A DNA stretch of 8,107 nt, taken from the NCBI GenBank assembly GCA_014804905.1, contig JAAUYX010000017.1, positions 1-8,107 on the forward strand, in the 5' to 3' direction. Shown here one piece after another: positions 1-6,891 of this stretch; position 1 is the stretch's first letter, and each line of letters begins with the position of its first letter. Below the pieces are notes generated by a model. The model worked only from the letters and a program-made list of their open reading frames with translations, was not told where the DNA came from and did not search any database. Source of the DNA: Desulfovibrio sp. Its GTDB lineage: Bacteria; Desulfobacterota; Desulfovibrionia; Desulfovibrionales; Desulfovibrionaceae. A program made the position numbers and the translations under genes.

Positions 1-498
1 CATTTCGTGCGGATGCGCCCGCAGGAGGACGCGGTGCGCGTCATCGGCGTCTGGCCGCTCGCCGAGGGGCAGGCGCTCCCGCGCTCCACATCCGACATCG
101 GCGCGCCGCTCTCCCACGCCACGCCGGGCATGAAGGAGAAGCCCGTGCAGGTGGAGGACATTTCCGCCTCCGGCCTCGCCCTGCGCTTCCCCGGCAAGGA
201 AAGCCCGGCGCTTGCCGCCATCGGCAAGGGCTCGCATGTGCTCTGCCTCGTGGTCTATGTGCTCGACTGCGCCAAGGACAAGACCACGGCCTTCTGGTGC
301 ACGGGTGAGGTGGTCAACGAGCGCAAAGGCCAGGGCGAGCCGCCGGCGCGCATCCTCGGCGTGGAATTTACCAACTGGGCCGTGCTTGAACCCGGGGGCA
401 CGGAAATCCACTGGTCGCACAGCTCGCCCTCGCGCGGCGTCAAGCCCATCCTGCAATGGGTTGAGCAGATGGACAGGAAGCGCGGCCGCAAGAAGTAG
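1..498 (+). CDS. PilZ-like domain protein, 5' truncated by window edge
   Basis: The frame is open from base 1, so the gene very probably begins upstream; the GTG at 7 is only the first start-like codon in view. The 165 visible codons (stop TAG at 496-498) contain a PilZ-type signature, D-I-S-A-S-G (157-174), followed by a hydrophobic strand. The strand pattern G-E-V-V-N then I-L-G-V-E-F (about 304-369) is typical of the second half of a PilZ beta barrel. PilZ domains usually bind cyclic di-GMP and regulate motility, exopolysaccharide or enzyme activity. The arginine motif RxxxR that normally precedes DxSxxG is not evident in the visible part, so c-di-GMP binding is uncertain. The C-terminus is basic (DRKRGRKK). 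The protein appears cytoplasmic, with no membrane segment in view. It lies 45 nt upstream of the CorC-like gene on the same strand, probably in the same transcript. Family assignment is fairly sure; function is not. Confidence 0.7.
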   Translation, partial: HFVRMRPQEDAVRVIGVWPLAEGQALPRSTSDIGAPLSHATPGMKEKPVQVEDISASGLALRFPGKESPALAAIGKGSHVLCLVVYVLDCAKDKTTAFWCTGEVVNERKGQGEPPARILGVEFTNWAVLEPGGTEIHWSHSSPSRGVKPILQWVEQMDRKRGRKK

Positions 499-543
499 CC
501 CGCGCGGCGCTGGCCTCTCCCCTGCGGGCCCGCGCGCCGTTTC

Positions 544-1416
544 ATGGATACGACGGAGGCAGTTTTGGACGGAGGAAGCGAAGGTCATAGTACCATCTGG
601 TCGCGCCTGGGGCGCCTCTTCGGGCACGACAGCGAAGAATCTCTGGAAAAGGCCATCCTTGAGGCCCGCGCCGAAGGCGAGGTGGAGCCGGACGAGGAAT
701 CCATGCTCCTCGGCATCCTGCGCTTCAACGACCTTCAGGTGCAGGACACCATGATTCCGCGCACGGACATCGACTGCGTGCCCGTGGAGATGCCGCTCCC
801 CGAGGTGGCGCGCGTCATCGTGGAGTCGGGCCATTCACGCATCCCCGTGTTCCGCGACACCCGCGACAACATGATCGGCATCCTCCACGCCAAGGATGTG
901 CTGAGCTGCCTCATCGACAGCGACACGCCGCCCCCGCCCGTGAGCGAGGTCATGCGCGAGCCTTTCTTCGTGCCCGAGACCAAGTCCATCCGCACCCTCC
1001 TGCAGGAATTTCGGGCGCGCAAGCTGCATATCGCCATCGCCCTCGACGAGTACGGCGGAACCAGCGGCCTCATCACCATCGAGGACGTGCTCGAGGAAAT
1101 CGTGGGCGACATCGAGGACGAGCACGACGCCCCGCGCGAGCAGGACATCCGCTCCGTGGGGAATCGCGTTTACGAGCTCACGGGCCGCGCCCTGCTGGAA
1201 GATTTGGAGGAGCTCGGCGTCAACATCACCTCGGACGAGGTGGACACCATCGGCGGCTACCTGAGCATGATGGCCGGCCATGTGCCCGGCGAGGGCGAAT
1301 CCTTCACGCTCCACGGCTGGACCTTCACCGTCATCGACGCGGACATGAAGCTCATCCGCCTTCTGCGCATGGAGCCCGCCGCCGATGCCGCGGCCATCCC
1401 CGTGGAAGAGCTGTGA
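544..1416 (+). CDS. corC: CorC/YbeX-like CBS-domain protein (soluble)
   Basis: The 290-residue product has two CBS domains: about residues 66-125, with the characteristic V-Q-D-T-M-I-P-R-T motif, and about 133-190, with D-E-Y-G-G-T-S-G-L-I-T-I-E-D. A C-terminal CorC_HlyC (transporter-associated) domain follows at about 201-278. It has no membrane segments, so it matches soluble CorC/YbeX (292 residues in E. coli) rather than the larger DUF21-CBS 'hemolysin C/CorB' proteins. CBS pairs bind adenine nucleotides. Family members are linked to Mg2+/Co2+ efflux and, for YbeX, to ribosome or RNA metabolism; the precise role here is inferred. It sits 16 nt before lnt, the same neighbour as in the enterobacterial ybeY-ybeX-lnt cluster. 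The start is not settled: ATG 544 has no clear Shine-Dalgarno, whereas a TTG at 565 has GGAGG (555-559) 5 nt upstream. ATG is kept because it gives the usual length. Confidence 0.88.
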   Translation: MDTTEAVLDGGSEGHSTIWSRLGRLFGHDSEESLEKAILEARAEGEVEPDEESMLLGILRFNDLQVQDTMIPRTDIDCVPVEMPLPEVARVIVESGHSRIPVFRDTRDNMIGILHAKDVLSCLIDSDTPPPPVSEVMREPFFVPETKSIRTLLQEFRARKLHIAIALDEYGGTSGLITIEDVLEEIVGDIEDEHDAPREQDIRSVGNRVYELTGRALLEDLEELGVNITSDEVDTIGGYLSMMAGHVPGEGESFTLHGWTFTVIDADMKLIRLLRMEPAADAAAIPVEEL

Positions 1417-1432
1417 TTTCGCTGGGGGCGGC

Positions 1433-3037
1433 GTGAACGTGGCAGCGGCCCGCCCCGCGGCGCCCTGGGGCCTTGCGGCCATTCTCGGCCTCTGGCTCGG
1501 CTTTCCCAATGATGTCGTGAGCGCGCCGCCGCTCGTGCTGCTCTGGCCGCTTTCGCTCGCGGCGCTGGGGCTCGGCGCGCCCTCGGCGGGGGCGGCCCTG
1601 CGCCGGGGCTGGCTCGCGAGCCTGCTCGGGGCCACGGCAGCGCTCTACTGGCTCTCGCTTCCCGTGCATGACGTGGGCGGCCTCCCCTGGGTGCTGGCCG
1701 TGCCTTGCGCGGTCTTTATCTCCGCGCTGGTCACCTTTCAGGGCGGCCTTTTCTGCGCCGCGGCCCGGCTCGGGCGCGGGCTTTCCCCGTGGCGGCTGGC
1801 CCTCGGACTCGCGCTTTTCTGGTATCTGCTCGAATATGCGGGGGCCGTGCTCATCGGCTTTCCGTGGCTTTCGCTTTCCGGGGCGCTCGCCGTGTGGCCC
1901 CTGCTCGTGCAGGCGGCGGACACGCTGGGCGCCTATGCCACGGGCGGCCTCTGGCTCTGGGGCGCCCTGCTCGCGCTCTTCGCCTTCCCCGGCCTCGCTG
2001 GCCTTGCGGGCGCGGGCAACCAGATTTTCCGGCCTCGCCGCCTCGCTTGGGGCGCCCTCGTCATCGCGCTCACCCTGGCCTACGGCCTCTGGCGGCTCAC
2101 CGCCACGCCGCTGGAAATTTCGCCCCAGGGGCCGGAGAGCGTGGCCGTGCTCTTTGTGGAAGGCAATGTGGACCAGGGCCAGAAATGGCTCCCGGCCATG
2201 CAGGCCGAGACCGTGGACCTCTATTGCGACCTCACGGAGCAGGGCCTGACGGAACTCCGGCGGGACGGCGCCCTCGCCTCCGGCGAGCGGCCGCTCGTCA
2301 TCTGGCCGGAGACGGCGCTGCCCTTCTTTTTCCAGACGCACCGGCTCTCGGCCCGCGTGCTCGAGCTCGTGCGCGGGGAGGACGTGCCCCTGCTCTTCGG
2401 CGCGCCCGGCGTGGAGCGCCCGGCCGGGGGCGGCGAGCCGCTCATCTTCAACCGCGCCTTTCTCCTCGAGCCGGACGGCCGCCTCGCAGGCTTCTACGAC
2501 AAGGAGCATCTCGTGCCCTTCGGGGAGTATTCCCCCTCGTGGCTCAACTGGCCCTTTCTCGAGGCCCTTTTGCAGGGCGTGGGCGTCTATACCGAGGGCA
2601 CGGCCACAGCGCCCCTCACCTATGGCAATCTTGCCCTCGGGGTGCTCATCTGCTATGAAGGCATCTTCCCGTGGCTCGCCCAGGCGCGGGTCACGGACGG
2701 GGCCAATATCCTCGCGGACATCAGCAATGACGGCTGGTTCCGCGGCACCCCGGCCTCGCGCCAGCACCTCGCCCTCACCGTCCTGCGCGCCCTCGAGCAG
2801 GAGCGCTGGCTCCTCAGGGGCACCAATACCGGCATTTCGGCGGTGGTGGACACGCGCGGCCGGCTCACGGCGAGCGGCCCGCAATTCCGCGCGGGCACGC
2901 TGGCGGCGCGGGCGCGCCTTTGCCACGGCGTGAGCCGCTATCATCTGCTCGCCCCCTGGCTGCCGCTCATGGCGGCCGTGGCGCTGTGCGGCGTCGCGTT
3001 CTTGCGGCCGCGCCCGGCACGGGCACACCTGTCTTAA
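1433..3037 (+). CDS. lnt: Apolipoprotein N-acyltransferase
   Basis: Lnt transfers the acyl chain from a phospholipid to the N-terminal cysteine of diacylated lipoproteins, the last step of lipoprotein maturation, in the inner membrane with its active site facing the periplasm. The 534-residue product (E. coli 512) has an N-terminal block of several membrane helices (about 8-230), a carbon-nitrogen hydrolase (nitrilase) domain from about residue 237, and a closing membrane helix (about 503-527). All three catalytic residues are present: E293 in W-P-E-T-A, K357 in Y-D-K-E-H-L-V-P-F-G-E and C407 in L-I-C-Y-E. The conserved N-D-G-W-F and R-G-T-N-T-G-I-S motifs follow. GTG 1433 is chosen as start because the GGGGG run at 1424-1428 lies just upstream and the start falls after the corC stop. 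An upstream in-frame ATG at 1385 would overlap corC by 32 nt, and GTG 1439 is an alternative. The stop TAA overlaps the prfB ribosome-binding site, so lnt and prfB are surely co-transcribed. Confidence 0.95.
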   Translation: MNVAAARPAAPWGLAAILGLWLGFPNDVVSAPPLVLLWPLSLAALGLGAPSAGAALRRGWLASLLGATAALYWLSLPVHDVGGLPWVLAVPCAVFISALVTFQGGLFCAAARLGRGLSPWRLALGLALFWYLLEYAGAVLIGFPWLSLSGALAVWPLLVQAADTLGAYATGGLWLWGALLALFAFPGLAGLAGAGNQIFRPRRLAWGALVIALTLAYGLWRLTATPLEISPQGPESVAVLFVEGNVDQGQKWLPAMQAETVDLYCDLTEQGLTELRRDGALASGERPLVIWPETALPFFFQTHRLSARVLELVRGEDVPLLFGAPGVERPAGGGEPLIFNRAFLLEPDGRLAGFYDKEHLVPFGEYSPSWLNWPFLEALLQGVGVYTEGTATAPLTYGNLALGVLICYEGIFPWLAQARVTDGANILADISNDGWFRGTPASRQHLALTVLRALEQERWLLRGTNTGISAVVDTRGRLTASGPQFRAGTLAARARLCHGVSRYHLLAPWLPLMAAVALCGVAFLRPRPARAHLS

Positions 3038-3046
3038 GGAGAAACC

Positions 3047-4181
3047 ATGCTCCAGCTCAGCGATCTGCGCGCGGCCTCCGGGCCGCTGACCCAGCGATTC
3101 ACCAGCCTTTGGGGGCGGCTTTGACGCGGCGAGCGACGAAAAGCGCCTCGCCGACATCGAGGCCGAGCTCGCCCGCCCCGGCGCGTGGGACAAGCCCGAG
3201 GCCCTGACACCCCTCCTGCAGGAAAAGCGCCGCCTCGAGGACGAGGTGGCCCGCCTCTCCGCGCTGAAAAAAGCCCATGACGACATGGAGGAATGGCTCC
3301 TCCTCGCGGCGGAAAGCGGCGAGGCCGGGGACGCCGAAGCCCAGGAGGCGCTCGAGTCCCTCGCCCAGGCCCAGGCCGAGCTCGCCAGCCGCCTCGATGA
3401 GACCGAGCTCGTCATGCTGCTTTCCGCCGAGGAGGACGGCCAGGACGCCATCCTCGAGATACATCCCGGCGCGGGCGGCACGGAATCGCAGGACTGGGCG
3501 GAAATGCTCCTGCGCCAGTACACGCGCTGGGCGGCGCGGCGCGGCTTCGCCGTGGAGGAGCTGGACTATCTCCCCGGCGACGAGGCGGGCATCAAGAGCG
3601 TGACCCTGCGCCTTTCCGGGCCGCACGCCTACGGCTTTCTCAAGAGCGAGCGCGGCATCCACCGCCTCATCCGCATCTCGCCCTTCGACGCTTCCGGGCG
3701 CAGGCACACCTCCTTCGCCTCGGTGGACGTGATGCCGGACGCGGGCGACGACATCGAGCTCGACATCAAGGAATCGGACCTGCGCTTCGACATTTTCCGC
3801 TCCAGCGGTCCGGGCGGCCAGAGCGTCAACACCACGAGCTCGGCCGTGCGCGTGACGCACCTTCCCACGGGCATCTCCGCCCAGTGCCAGAACGAGAAAT
3901 CGCAGCACCACAACAAGGAATCGGCCCTGCGCGTGCTCAAGGCCCGGCTCTACAACATGGAACTGCAAAAACGTGACGCCGAGCGCCAGGCCCAGTACGC
4001 GGGCAAGGACGCCATCGCCTTCGGCAGCCAGATACGCACCTACACGCTCCAGCCCTACCGCCTCGTGAAGGACCACCGCACGGGCACCGAAGCCGGAGAC
4101 GTGGACGCGGTGCTCGACGGGCGCATCGACCAGTTCCAGCACGACTACCTTCTCTACCGCCATGAACAGGAACACCACTGA
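3047..4181 (+). CDS. prfB: Peptide chain release factor 2, programmed +1 frameshift
   Basis: RF2 recognises UGA and UAA stop codons in the ribosomal A site and triggers peptidyl-tRNA hydrolysis. The gene must be read as two segments: 3047-3121 (25 codons, ending in CTT), then a +1 slip that skips T3122, then 3123-4181, giving 377 residues (E. coli 365). The zero-frame stop is TGA at codon 26, the same codon as in E. coli. After the shift the protein has the helical N-terminal domain, the SPF codon-recognition tripeptide at about 211-213 that identifies RF2 rather than RF1, and the GGQ catalytic motif at about 256-258 in S-S-G-P-G-G-Q-S-V-N. The start ATG 3047 has a strong AAGGAG (3036-3041) 5 nt upstream. 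The stop lies 20 nt inside the next gene. Synthesis is autoregulated: low RF2 favours the frameshift. Identity is certain. Confidence 0.97.
3111..3125 (+). other. prfB recoding site (+1 programmed frameshift)
   Basis: The elements are in the canonical order: a Shine-Dalgarno-like GGGGG (3111-3115), a 3-nt spacer CGG, the slippery codon CTT (3119-3121), the zero-frame stop TGA (3122-3124) and a following C, which is a poor termination context. The 3-nt distance between the G run and CTT is the spacing known to stimulate the RF2 frameshift. The one difference from the E. coli site is CGG in place of TAT in the spacer. Confidence 0.95.
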
Positions 4182-5064
4182 TCCGCACGCGCTCGCCCGC
4201 GAGCTCGGGGATTTGCGCGGCAGCCTCTCCGGCCACGCCGCGCCGGACAGCCCGGATGCCACGGACGGCCCGGCGGCCCTCCCCCTGCCCGAGGGCGGGG
4301 CCGACGCGCCCGACGCCCGCATTGTGGCGCGCGTGGTACGCGGCTTTTCGCACGAGGGCTGGCAGGAATTTTGCCGCGCCTATCCGCTCAGCCAATGGTA
4401 TGCCCTGCCCGTGCCCGACGAGGTGGCGACAGGGGTGCGCGTGGCCGACCTTCGCGCCGACCCGTCCTGCGCCACGCGGCCGGGGCCGGGTGACGTGCTC
4501 CTCGGCGCCCTCGGGAGCACCATGTTCGCGGCCCAGCTGGAGCGCGAACTTCTGCGCCTTTCGCGCCACGGCGGCGGCCTGAGCCTTGTGGCCGCGGCGC
4601 TGGCCGAGCGGCGCAGGCTCGCCACGGCGCTCGGCGACGGCACCGTGGCCCGGCTCGAGCGCATCCTCGGCGAGACACTGCAGGGGCTGCTCGAGGCCTG
4701 CGACAGCCTGGGCTCGGCTGCGCCGGGCCGCTATATCCTCCTTTTGCCGGGCATGGGCCAGCTCAGGACGCGCCGCTTTGCCGAGGCCGTGCAGACGGCC
4801 TTTGCCGAGGCCGCGCGGCCCTTCTTCCCCACCGGGGGCATCACCGCCGGGAGCGGCGCCAGTTGCGCGCTCGGCGTCGTCCATGTGGGGCAGGAACGCG
4901 CGCCGCGCGGGCCCGACCTTTTGCGCCGCGCCGGGGAGGCGCTGGACGCGGCCCTCGCGCAGGACGAGGGCTATATCCATCAGGAAACTTCCGGGAGCCA
5001 CGGCTCCACCCTGGTCCAGTCCGGGGAAAAACGCTTTCTCTTTTTCGGCGGAGAACCCAAATGA
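4162..5064 (+). CDS. Degenerate GGDEF-like domain protein
   Basis: The 300-residue product is predicted cytoplasmic, with no signal peptide or membrane segment. Residues 1-110 match nothing I recognise; they include a Pro/Ala/Asp-rich linker (about 29-55). From about 111 the layout follows a GGDEF domain: D-V-L-L-G-A-L aligns with DxLTGL, then a helix F-A-A-Q-L-E-R-E-L-L-R-L-S-R, a strand L-S-L-V-A-A-A-L, a helix, and Y-I-L-L-L-P-G where F-x-L-L-L-P normally follows the active site. The GGDEF position reads A-P-G-R-Y (187-191), and the metal-binding aspartates after the first strand are replaced by alanines, so diguanylate cyclase activity is very unlikely. A sensory or structural role is inferred. 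The start ATG 4162 overlaps prfB by 20 nt with no clear Shine-Dalgarno, suggesting coupling to prfB termination. The gene ends in a 4-nt ATGA overlap with the ATPase downstream. The domain call rests on pattern alignment by eye. Confidence 0.72.
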   Translation: MNRNTTDPHALARELGDLRGSLSGHAAPDSPDATDGPAALPLPEGGADAPDARIVARVVRGFSHEGWQEFCRAYPLSQWYALPVPDEVATGVRVADLRADPSCATRPGPGDVLLGALGSTMFAAQLERELLRLSRHGGGLSLVAAALAERRRLATALGDGTVARLERILGETLQGLLEACDSLGSAAPGRYILLLPGMGQLRTRRFAEAVQTAFAEAARPFFPTGGITAGSGASCALGVVHVGQERAPRGPDLLRRAGEALDAALAQDEGYIHQETSGSHGSTLVQSGEKRFLFFGGEPK

Positions 5065-5858
5065 ACAGCACCTTGAGCGTTGCCGTGCTCAGCGGCAAGG
5101 GCGGCGTCGGCAAGACCAACCTCACCCTCAACCTCGCCTGGGCGCTGCATGAGCAGGGCTTCAAGGCGCTGCTCATGGATTGCGACATGGGCCTCGCCAA
5201 TCTGGACGTGCTGCTCGGCATCACGCCCGAGGGCAATTTGCAGGACGCCCTCATGGGCGGCCGCAACCTTTCCGAGGTGCTACACCCCATCGCCAAAGGC
5301 TTCGACGTGCTGCCCGCGGCCTCGGGCGTGCCCGAGCTCAACGACCTTTCGCCGGATTTGCGCGCGGGCCTGCTGGAGCGGCTGGAGCCCATGCTCGGGG
5401 CCTACGACTATGTGTTCATGGACCTCGGCGCGGGCATTTCCGAGACAGTGCAGGCCTTCGCGGCGCTCGCCGCCGTGCGCCTCGTGGTCATCACGCCCGA
5501 GCCCACGTCCCTCACGGACAGCTATGCGCTCATCAAGGTGCTCAACGCCCGCTACGGCCTGCGCGACTACATGGTGGTGGTGAACCAGGCCACTTCCGCC
5601 AAGGAGGCCCAGGCCACCTTCGACAAGCTCAAGGGCGCGTGCAGCCACTTCCTCCAGATCGAGCCCGTCTTGCTCGGCCATGTGCGCATGGACAAGAAGC
5701 TCCCCGAGGCCGTGTGCCGGCAGCAGCCGCTTCTGGCCTACGCGCCCGGCTCCCCGGCTGCGCAGGACATCCAGAACCTCGCCACGCGCCTCCAGCGGGT
5801 GCGCCTCTCCATGCTCGACTGGCTGGGAAGGCGCGGCATCCTCCAGACGCAGAACTGA
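5061..5858 (+). CDS. MinD/ParA-family ATPase, FlhG-like
   Basis: This is a 265-residue P-loop ATPase of the SIMIBI class. The deviant Walker A is S-G-K-G-G-V-G-K-T at about 11-19, with K13 as the signature lysine. The A' motif is M-D-C-D-M-G-L-A-N-L-D-V-L-L-G (D40, D42). The Walker B aspartate is D121 in F-M-D-L-G-A-G-I-S, and the switch-proximal sequence is T-P-E-P-T-S-L-T-D-S-Y-A-L-I-K. The GLANLDVLLG, GAGIS and PEPTSLTD patterns are those of FlhG/FleN/YlxH rather than cell-division MinD or chromosomal Soj. The protein begins directly at the Walker A strand and lacks the N-terminal DQAxxLR segment by which FlhG activates the GTPase FlhF. The C-terminal 247-261 (V-R-L-S-M-L-D-W-L-G-R-R-G-I-L) could be an amphipathic membrane-targeting helix (inference). 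ATG 5061 has GGAG (5050-5053) 7 nt upstream and overlaps the preceding stop, so the two proteins are probably made in step. Its cargo is unknown. Confidence 0.9.
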   Translation: MNSTLSVAVLSGKGGVGKTNLTLNLAWALHEQGFKALLMDCDMGLANLDVLLGITPEGNLQDALMGGRNLSEVLHPIAKGFDVLPAASGVPELNDLSPDLRAGLLERLEPMLGAYDYVFMDLGAGISETVQAFAALAAVRLVVITPEPTSLTDSYALIKVLNARYGLRDYMVVVNQATSAKEAQATFDKLKGACSHFLQIEPVLLGHVRMDKKLPEAVCRQQPLLAYAPGSPAAQDIQNLATRLQRVRLSMLDWLGRRGILQTQN

Positions 5859-5886
5859 GCGGGCCACGCAGCCGCAAGGACGCACG

Positions 5887-5918
5887 ACCGCGCGGGGGTT
5901 TCGCCTCTGCGCGGTTTT
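5887..5918 (+). terminator. Rho-independent terminator of the + strand unit
   Basis: A hairpin begins 28 nt after the ATPase stop. The lower stem ACCGCGC (5887-5893) pairs with GCGCGGT (5909-5915). The stem can extend inward through G-C and G-T pairs (5894-5898 with 5904-5908), leaving a TTTCG loop. A T-run (5915-5918, then CGCTT) follows on the + strand only, so it terminates the corC-to-ATPase transcript. The - strand has no matching T-tract, so this is not obviously a terminator for the converging LysR gene. Confidence 0.85.
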
Positions 5919-5921
5919 CGC

Positions 5922-6827
5922 TTAATCCCTGCTGCCCGCGCGGCCAGCTTCCCGCGCCATTTCCTCCTGCACGAAGCCCCGGAACACCTCCGCCGCCGGG
6001 GAGAACACGCGCCCCTTTTTCCAGGCGAGCGCCAGGCTCACCCCGAGCGCGGGCCGGAAAGGCCGGAAGATGAGGCCGCTCCCTTCCGAGGCGTCCACGA
6101 TGCCGTCGATGCACACCGCGGCCCCCACACCTTCGCGCACCAAAAGGGACGCATTGTAGAGCAGGGTATAGGTGGCCACGATGTCGAGGGCCGCGGTCGC
6201 CGCGCCCAGCCAGCCGCCGAGCTCGTTGTCCGCCATGGCCTGCGCCGAGCAGATGAGGGGAAGACCGCGCAGCATGTCCGCGGTGATGGCCGGGGCAGCG
6301 GCCAGCGGATGGTCGCGCCTGAGCAGAAGGCCCCAGCCATCCCTGAGCGGCATGGCCACGCAGGCAAAATTTTCAAGGCTGGCCGCGCCCACGAAGATGC
6401 CGAAATCGGCGAGGCCCTTTTCCAGCCGCTCGGAAACGGCCTCGGCGTTGCCGCTGAAAATGTGGAAGCGGATGTCCGGATGCCTCGCGCGGCAGTTGCC
6501 CACGGCGCGCGCGATGAGCCGCATGGCCCGTGTCTCGCCGCCGGCGATGGCGACCTCGCCCCTGATTTCCGCCCCGGCGGCGAGGCTTGTTTTCGTGCGC
6601 TCGGTAAGCTCCAGGATTTCCGCGGCCCGCTCCGCGAGGTACTTGCCCGCCTCGGTGAGGCTGGTGCGCCTTTTTCCGCGCACGAGGAGAGGCACACCCG
6701 CCTCGTCCTCCAGCTCCCGCATCTGGCGCGAGAGCGTGGGCTGCGTGAGGTTGAGGGCCGCCGCGGCGGCCGTGAAGCTGCCGCGCCGCGCGAGCTCGAG
6801 AAAATAGCGCAGGGAGCGCAATTCCAT
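5922..6827 (-). CDS. LysR-type transcriptional regulator
   Basis: The 301-residue product has the standard LysR length and layout. The N-terminal winged helix-turn-helix (about 1-60) includes F-L-E-L-A-R-R-G-S-F-T-A-A-A-A-A-L-N-L-T-Q-P-T-L-S-R-Q-M-R-E-L-E. A linker helix leads to the substrate-binding (co-inducer) domain at about 88-295. The effector is unknown. The start ATG (6825-6827 on the complement) has AGAGG about 10 nt upstream. The gene is divergent from the exported hydrolase, with 129 bp between them; LysR regulators typically control the divergent gene and repress themselves, and the palindromes in that interval support this here. It converges on the terminator that ends the upstream operon, with its stop only 4 nt beyond the T-run. 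Confidence 0.95.
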   Translation of the reverse strand: MELRSLRYFLELARRGSFTAAAAALNLTQPTLSRQMRELEDEAGVPLLVRGKRRTSLTEAGKYLAERAAEILELTERTKTSLAAGAEIRGEVAIAGGETRAMRLIARAVGNCRARHPDIRFHIFSGNAEAVSERLEKGLADFGIFVGAASLENFACVAMPLRDGWGLLLRRDHPLAAAPAITADMLRGLPLICSAQAMADNELGGWLGAATAALDIVATYTLLYNASLLVREGVGAAVCIDGIVDASEGSGLIFRPFRPALGVSLALAWKKGRVFSPAAEVFRGFVQEEMAREAGRAGSRD

Positions 6828-6846
6828 GGCGGATGCCTCTTTTTAT

Positions 6847-6863
6847 CATGCCTGAAAGGCATG
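6847..6863. promoter_or_regulatory. Palindromic candidate operator CATGCCT-GAA-AGGCATG
   Basis: The arms are perfect 7-bp inverted repeats around a 3-nt centre. The site abuts the predicted -10 box and covers the predicted start of the LysR transcript, the place expected for an autoregulatory operator. It is flanked symmetrically by TATCAT and ATGATA half-sites. No T-run follows it, so it is unlikely to be a terminator. It is assigned to LysR by position only. Confidence 0.55.
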
Positions 6864-6891
6864 GTATATGATAAATACAAAGTATTGGCAA
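6863..6891 (-). promoter_or_regulatory. Predicted sigma70-type promoter for the LysR gene
   Basis: Read on the complement, TTGCCA (6886-6891; 5 of 6 to TTGACA) is followed after exactly 17 nt by TATACC (6863-6868; 4 of 6 to TATAAT). Transcription would start near 6856, inside the palindrome at 6847-6863, about 30 nt before the LysR ATG. Confidence 0.55.

Noticed and set aside
7..9. GTG as the true start of the PilZ-like gene.
   Set aside because: The frame is open to the window edge with no ribosome-binding site visible, and a full PilZ protein of this type would need more N-terminal sequence.
505..539. Possible hairpin CGGCGC/GCGCCG followed by TTT between the PilZ-like and CorC-like genes.
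   Set aside because: The arms are only 6 bp with a 23-nt loop in very GC-rich sequence and the T-run is three bases; too weak to call a terminator.
3122..3124. In-frame TGA in prfB read as a disabling mutation or sequencing error.
   Set aside because: It lies at codon 26 with the conserved G-run, CTT and following C, the classic programmed frameshift.
1352..3523. A 723-codon open frame on the - strand across lnt and prfB.
   Set aside because: It is antisense to two unmistakable genes, is rich in Arg/Ala/Gly/Pro low-complexity sequence with no recognisable domain, and arises from high-GC codon bias.
3937..5001. Long - strand open frame opposite prfB and the GGDEF-like gene.
   Set aside because: Composition is Arg/Gly/Ala-rich without motifs; the sense strand carries the RF2 GGQ motif and the MinD operon context.
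5859..5921. Possible small gene or shared bidirectional terminator between the converging genes.
   Set aside because: Only 63 bp, no plausible start with ribosome-binding site; the T-run is on the + strand side only.
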